Positions 59,395 to 64,000 of a stretch of 64,000 nt of DNA are shown piece after piece. The translations under genes and the position numbers were made by a program. Below the pieces are notes generated by a model, which worked only from the letters and a program-made list of their open reading frames with translations, searched no databases and was not told where the DNA came from. Position 1 is the stretch's first letter. Each line of letters opens with the position of its first letter. This stretch comes from Amycolatopsis iheyensis (GTDB lineage Bacteria > Actinomycetota > Actinomycetes > Mycobacteriales > Pseudonocardiaceae): positions 310,001 to 374,000 of the forward strand of contig NZ_JAMXQV010000004.1 of NCBI RefSeq assembly GCF_024703995.1, written 5' to 3'.

Positions 59395-62300
59395 ATGACA
59401 ACGGAATCCCAGAGCGAGGCAGCGGCGCTGGAGCGGCTGCTCGTGGCGGTGCGGGATCTCGGGGACGGCAACTTCCGCCGGCGGCTCGTCCCGCACGGCG
59501 ACGGCATCTCGGCCCAGCTCGCGGTCGCGTTCAACGACATCGCCGAACGCAACCAGCGGCTCGTCAGCGAGCTGCTGCGGGTGCGCGCGGCGGTCGGCCA
59601 GGACGGCAGGCTCAGCGAGCGGCTCGAAGCCGAGGTCGGCCCGGGCGGCTGGACCACGGCCGTCGACAGCGTCAACGGCCTGGTCGAGGACCTCACGCGG
59701 CCGACGATAGAGCTCGACCGGGTGCTCGGCGCCGTCGCCGACGGTGACCTCTCCCAGCCGATGACCATGACGCTGGACGGCCGTCCGCTGCAGGGCGCGT
59801 ACGCCACGCTGGCGAAGACGGTCAACGGCCTCATCGCGCAGCTGTCGCGCTTCGCCGCCGAAGTGACGAGGCTCTCCCGCGAGATCGCGGGTGAGGGACG
59901 TCTCGGCGGCCAGGCGGTCGTCCCGGGCGTGTCCGGCACCTGGCGAGATCTGACCGACTCGGTCAACTTCATGGCCGACAACCTCACCGAGCAGGTCCGC
60001 AACATCGCCCAGGTCACCACCGCCGTCGCGCGCGGCGACCTGACCCAGAAGATCAACGTCGACGCCCGCGGCGAGATCCTCGAGCTCAAGAACACCATCA
60101 ACACGATGGTCGACCAGCTTTCGTCGTTCGCCGACGAGGTCACCCGCGTCTCCCGCGAGGTCGGCTCAGACGGCAAGCTCGGCGGCCAGGCCCAGGTCGC
60201 GGGCGTCGCCGGCACCTGGCGCGACCTCACCGACTCGGTCAACCAGATGGCCGACAACCTCACCGAGCAGGTCCGCGGGATCTCACTGGTGGCGACCGCG
60301 GTGGCCACCGGCGACCTGACGAAGAAGATCGACGTCGACGCCCGCGGCGAGATCCTGCAGCTCAAGAACACGCTCAACACGATGGTCGACCAGCTCTCGG
60401 CGTTCGCCGGCGAGGTCACCCGCGTGGCGCGTGAAGTCGGCTCCGAGGGCAAGCTCGGCGGGCAAGCCGAGGTGGCCGGCGCGGCCGGCACGTGGCGCAG
60501 CCTGACCGACTCGGTCAACGGCATGGCCGACAACCTGACCGACCAGGTCCGCAACATCTCCCACGTGACCACAGCCGTGGCGAAGGGCGACCTGACGCAG
60601 AAGATCACCGTCGACGCGCGCGGCGAGATCCTCGAGCTCAAGACGACCATGAACACGATGGTCGACCAGCTCTCGGCCTTCGCCGACGAAGTCACCCGCG
60701 TCGCCCGCGAAGTCGGCACCGAGGGGCAGCTGGGCGGGCAGGCGCAGGTCCCCGGCGTCGCCGGCACCTGGCGCGACCTCACCGGGTCCGTGAACTTCAT
60801 GGCGAACAACCTGACGACTCAGGTCCGCAACATCGCCCAGGTCGCGACGGCCGTCGCGCGCGGTGACCTGACGCAGAAGATCGCCGTGGACGCCCGAGGC
60901 GAGATCCTCGAACTCAAGACCACGCTGAACACGATGGTCGACCAGCTCTCGGCCTTCGCCGACGAAGTCACCCGCGTCGCCCGCGAGGTGGGTACCGAAG
61001 GCAAGCTCGGCGGCCAGGCCACCGTGCCCGGCGTCGCCGGGACCTGGAAGGACCTCACCGACAACGTCAACTTCATGGCGAACAACCTGACCGACCAGGT
61101 CCGGAACATCGCCACGGTGACGTCGGCGGTCGCGAAGGGCGACCTGACGCAGAAGATCTCGGTCGACGCGCGCGGCGAGATCCTCGAACTCAAGACCACG
61201 CTCAACACGATGGTCGACCAGCTCTCGGCGTTCGCGGACGAAGTCACCCGCGTCTCCCGCGAAGTCGGCACCGAAGGCAAGCTCGGCGGCCAGGCCACGG
61301 TCCGCGGTGTCGCGGGCACGTGGAAGGACCTGACCGACAACGTCAACGTCATGGCCACGAACCTGACCGACCAGGTGCGCAGCATCGCCACGGTGGCGAC
61401 CGGCGTGGCGAACGGCGACCTGTCGAAGAAGATCTCCATCGAGGCGCAGGGCGAGGTCGCGGCGCTGGCCGAGACGCTCAACGGCATGGTCGAGACGCTG
61501 CGCGCGTTCGCCGACGAGGTCACCCGCGTTTCGCGCGAGGTCGGCACCGAAGGCATCCTCGGCGGTCAGGCGCGGGTGCCCGGCGTGGCCGGGACCTGGA
61601 AGGACCTCACCGAGAACGTCAACTTCATGGCGCACAACCTGACCAGCCAGGTGCGCAACATCTCGCAGGTCACCACGGCCGTCGCGCGCGGCGACCTGAC
61701 GAAGAAGATCGACGTCGACGCCCGCGGCGAGATCCTCGAGCTCAAGACCACGATGAACACGATGGTCGACCAGCTCTCGGCGTTCGCCTCGGAGGTCACG
61801 CGTGTCGCGCGCGAGGTCGGCACCGAGGGCAAGCTCGGCGGTCAGGCCGAGGTCGACGGCGTGTCCGGCACCTGGCAACGGCTCACCGAGAGCGTGAACC
61901 AGCTGGCCGGGAACCTGACGACGCAGGTCCGCGCGATCGGCCAGGTGGCCACCGCGGTGACCGCGGGCGACCTGACCCGGCACATCACCGTGGACGCCTC
62001 CGGCGAGCTGGCGGACCTCAAGGACAACATCAACCAGATGATCGCGAACCTCAAGGAGACGACGAGGACCAACCGCGAGCAGGACTGGCTGAAGACGAAC
62101 CTGGCGCAGCTGTCGGGCCGGATGCAGGGCCACCGCGACCTCGCGTCGGTGGCGGCGTTGATCCTGTCCGAGCTGGCCCCGCTGGTCCGCGCGCAGCAGG
62201 GCGCGTTCTTCCTGGCCCGCGACGACGACCGCGACGGCACGGTGCTGGAGTGCATCGCCGCGTACGGCCTCGCGCAGTCCCGCGCCGGCCTGCGGTTCGC

Positions 62301-64000
62301 GCTCGGCGAGTCGCTGATCGGGCAGGCCGCGGTCGACCACCGCACGATCCTCGTCCACAACGCACCGCCGGAGTACGCGCTGGTGTCGTCCGGCCTCGGG
62401 TCGGCGTCGCCGGTGAACCTGATCGTGCTGCCGGTGCTGTTCCAGGGCGAGGTGCTCGGGGTGCTGGAGCTGGCGTCGGTCAACGAGTTCAGCACGGTGC
62501 ACCAGGACCTGCTGGAGCAGCTGCGGCACACCATCGGCGTCAACGTGAACACGATCCTGTCGAACTCGCGCACGGAAGCGCTGCTGACGGAGTCGCAGCG
62601 GCTGGCCCAGGAGCTGCGCGCCCGGTCCGAGCAGCTGCAGGCCCAGCAGGGCGAGCTGCGGCGGTCCAACACGGAGCTGGCCGAGAAGGCGGCCCTGCTG
62701 GCCCAGCAGAACCGCGACATCGAGGTCAAGAACAGCGAGATCGAGCAGGCGCGCCAGGAGCTGGAGGAGCGCGCCGGGCAGCTGACGGTGGCGTCGCAGT
62801 ACAAGACCGAGTTCATGGCGAACATGTCGCACGAGCTGCGGACGCCGTTGAACAGCGCGTTGATCCTGGCGAAGCTGCTGTCGGAGAACCCGGAAGGGAA
62901 CCTGACGGAGAAGCAGATCCAGTTCGCGAAGACGATCTACGCGGCGGGGTCGGACCTGCAGCAGCTGATCAACGACATCCTGGACCTGGCGAAGGTCGAA
63001 GCGGGCCGGCTCGACCTGCAGATGACCGACATCACGCTGCCGGAGCTGGTGGACTACGTCGAGTCGCTGTGCCGCCCGCTGACGGCGGACAAGGGACTGG
63101 AGTTCGCGGTCCACATCGATCCCCCGGTGCCGGGCAGCGTCCACACCGACGAGCACCGTCTCCAGCAGGTCCTGCGCAACCTGCTTTCGAACGCGGCGAA
63201 GTTCACCGACGAAGGCGGCGTCCGCCTGCACATCAGGGCGGCGGACCCGGCGGAGGTCGAACAGGAGGCACTCCGCAACGCGCCGGGCATCATCGCGTTC
63301 GCCGTCGAGGACACCGGCATCGGCATCCCGGAGGAGAAGCTGGCGGTGATCTTCGAGGCGTTCCGCCAGGCGGACGGCACGACGAGCCGCAAGTACGGCG
63401 GCACGGGCCTGGGCCTGAACATCAGCCAGCAGCTGACGGAGCTGCTGGGCGGCGAGCTCCGGGTGGTGAGCGAGCCGGGCGTGGGATCGACGTTCACGCT
63501 GTACCTCCCGGTGGCGGCGGCCAACCTGGTGGACCCGGCGGTGACGGCCCTGTCGTCCCCGCGGCTGCCGCCGGTCCCGAGCACGGTCCTGGTGGCGGCG
63601 CCGGACGTGACCCCGAAGCGCTTCCACGGCGAGAAGGTCCTGATCGTCGACGACGACCTGCGCAACGTGTTCGCGCTGGCCGCGGTCCTGGAGCAGGCGG
63701 GCCTGGAGGTGGTCTACGCGGAGACGGGCGTGGACGGCATCCGGGCCCTGGAGCGCAACGAGGACACGGCGCTGGTGCTGATGGACGTGATGATGCCGGA
63801 GCTGGACGGCAACGCGACGATCGCGGCGATCAGGGCGGAAGCGGCCAACGCGGACCTGCCGGTGATCGCGGTCACGGCGAAGGCCACCCCGGAGGACCGG
63901 GCGAGGACGTTGGCGAGCGGCGCGGACGACTACATCACGAAGCCGGTGGACACGGACAAGCTCCTGGACGTGATCGCAACATCCCTGGAGGCGGACGCGG
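59395..64000 (+). CDS. Hybrid histidine kinase with a ladder of HAMP domains (cut by window end)
   Basis: At least 1535 residues, open at the right edge. After a short N-terminus come nine HAMP-like units at about 110-890; eight share a [11 protein letters not shown] core at an exact 276-bp (92-residue) period. A GAF domain follows (about 905-1055), then a Gln-rich coiled coil (about 1070-1135), HisKA with H1146 in [20 protein letters not shown], an ATPase domain ([30 protein letters not shown]) and a receiver domain with D1464 in [11 protein letters not shown]. There is no clear membrane helix. This is the architecture of fungal Nik1 and Streptomyces OsaA osmosensing kinases (family knowledge). 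GGAGAGGG precedes the ATG. Confidence 0.9.
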   Translation, partial: MTTESQSEAAALERLLVAVRDLGDGNFRRRLVPHGDGISAQLAVAFNDIAERNQRLVSELLRVRAAVGQDGRLSERLEAEVGPGGWTTAVDSVNGLVEDLTRPTIELDRVLGAVADGDLSQPMTMTLDGRPLQGAYATLAKTVNGLIAQLSRFAAEVTRLSREIAGEGRLGGQAVVPGVSGTWRDLTDSVNFMADNLTEQVRNIAQVTTAVARGDLTQKINVDARGEILELKNTINTMVDQLSSFADEVTRVSREVGSDGKLGGQAQVAGVAGTWRDLTDSVNQMADNLTEQVRGISLVATAVATGDLTKKIDVDARGEILQLKNTLNTMVDQLSAFAGEVTRVAREVGSEGKLGGQAEVAGAAGTWRSLTDSVNGMADNLTDQVRNISHVTTAVAKGDLTQKITVDARGEILELKTTMNTMVDQLSAFADEVTRVAREVGTEGQLGGQAQVPGVAGTWRDLTGSVNFMANNLTTQVRNIAQVATAVARGDLTQKIAVDARGEILELKTTLNTMVDQLSAFADEVTRVAREVGTEGKLGGQATVPGVAGTWKDLTDNVNFMANNLTDQVRNIATVTSAVAKGDLTQKISVDARGEILELKTTLNTMVDQLSAFADEVTRVSREVGTEGKLGGQATVRGVAGTWKDLTDNVNVMATNLTDQVRSIATVATGVANGDLSKKISIEAQGEVAALAETLNGMVETLRAFADEVTRVSREVGTEGILGGQARVPGVAGTWKDLTENVNFMAHNLTSQVRNISQVTTAVARGDLTKKIDVDARGEILELKTTMNTMVDQLSAFASEVTRVAREVGTEGKLGGQAEVDGVSGTWQRLTESVNQLAGNLTTQVRAIGQVATAVTAGDLTRHITVDASGELADLKDNINQMIANLKETTRTNREQDWLKTNLAQLSGRMQGHRDLASVAALILSELAPLVRAQQGAFFLARDDDRDGTVLECIAAYGLAQSRAGLRFALGESLIGQAAVDHRTILVHNAPPEYALVSSGLGSASPVNLIVLPVLFQGEVLGVLELASVNEFSTVHQDLLEQLRHTIGVNVNTILSNSRTEALLTESQRLAQELRARSEQLQAQQGELRRSNTELAEKAALLAQQNRDIEVKNSEIEQARQELEERAGQLTVASQYKTEFMANMSHELRTPLNSALILAKLLSENPEGNLTEKQIQFAKTIYAAGSDLQQLINDILDLAKVEAGRLDLQMTDITLPELVDYVESLCRPLTADKGLEFAVHIDPPVPGSVHTDEHRLQQVLRNLLSNAAKFTDEGGVRLHIRAADPAEVEQEALRNAPGIIAFAVEDTGIGIPEEKLAVIFEAFRQADGTTSRKYGGTGLGLNISQQLTELLGGELRVVSEPGVGSTFTLYLPVAAANLVDPAVTALSSPRLPPVPSTVLVAAPDVTPKRFHGEKVLIVDDDLRNVFALAAVLEQAGLEVVYAETGVDGIRALERNEDTALVLMDVMMPELDGNATIAAIRAEAANADLPVIAVTAKATPEDRARTLASGADDYITKPVDTDKLLDVIATSLEADA

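Noticed and set aside
59743..61990. 276-bp tandem repeat as a non-coding satellite or CRISPR-like array
   Set aside because: The period is a multiple of three, the frame is open throughout and each unit encodes a HAMP domain.
60283..63627. 1114-codon open frame on the minus strand and many similar long antisense frames
   Set aside because: They are mirror frames of the HAMP-repeat kinase and of other GC-rich genes, rich in Arg, His, Gln and Val, without motifs or ribosome-binding sites.

Overview
The window is high-GC actinobacterial chromosome, most likely from the Pseudonocardiales (an Amycolatopsis-like organism). The evidence is the frequent GTG starts and four-base start/stop overlaps, an XRE-DUF5753/DUF397 pair, a DUF574 methyltransferase, an Ebo-type operon and the many TetR, ROK and MarR regulators beside the genes they probably control. 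It is chromosomal (trigger factor and xylose isomerase are present). No rRNA, convincing tRNA, CRISPR array or intact insertion sequence was seen.

Layout. 0-3.4 kb: the start of trigger factor, then a TetR gene divergent from a desaturase/reductase/ferredoxin fusion. 3.4-7.6 kb and 13.6-16.7 kb: two halves of a cell-envelope glycosylation locus (histidine kinase plus GT39 enzyme; GT2/GtrA plus a second GT39 enzyme). Both halves carry the same triple 11-bp-spaced repeat just upstream of the first start codon, so they look like one regulon. Between them (7.7-13.5 kb) is an accessory block: GNAT enzyme, GT-A-like protein coupled to an XRE regulator with an unrecognised C-terminal domain, a class III cyclase-like protein with a Crp/Fnr regulator, remnants that look like transfer genes of an integrative element, and a broken TetR gene. 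A membrane-anchored protein at 16.8-17.5 kb carries the same unrecognised domain as the XRE protein. These genes are the best candidate for an undescribed signalling or defence system.

17.6-29 kb: SnoaL-like protein, PP2C phosphatase, DUF2127 protein, two small Cys-containing proteins opposite the XRE/DUF397 pair, TetR, a secreted GH92 mannosidase, an amidohydrolase and a TetR-controlled ABC exporter with three operator-like sites. 29-40 kb: secreted S8 protease, secreted GH99-CBM protein, ROK/xylA divergent pair, and a very large secreted sugar-dehydrogenase/PKD/CBM6/ThuA protein. 40.3-47.9 kb: an eight-gene, mostly translationally coupled Ebo-type operon, preceded by a second ROK regulator. 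49.6-57.6 kb: MarR/MFS/aldo-keto reductase, DUF574 methyltransferase, secreted BNR protein, HTH/hydrolase/DUF4180 operon with a duplicated gene tail, small proteins and a PfpI-family protein. 57.7-64 kb: a PAS-GAF-PP2C phosphatase divergent from a giant hybrid kinase with a ladder of HAMP domains, cut by the window end.

Many convergent junctions carry long, nearly perfect palindromes that are probably bidirectional terminators. One palindromic element (GCGCCCCAATGTGGCC arms around TGCGTCNGACGCA cores) occurs three times, each time just after a stop codon.
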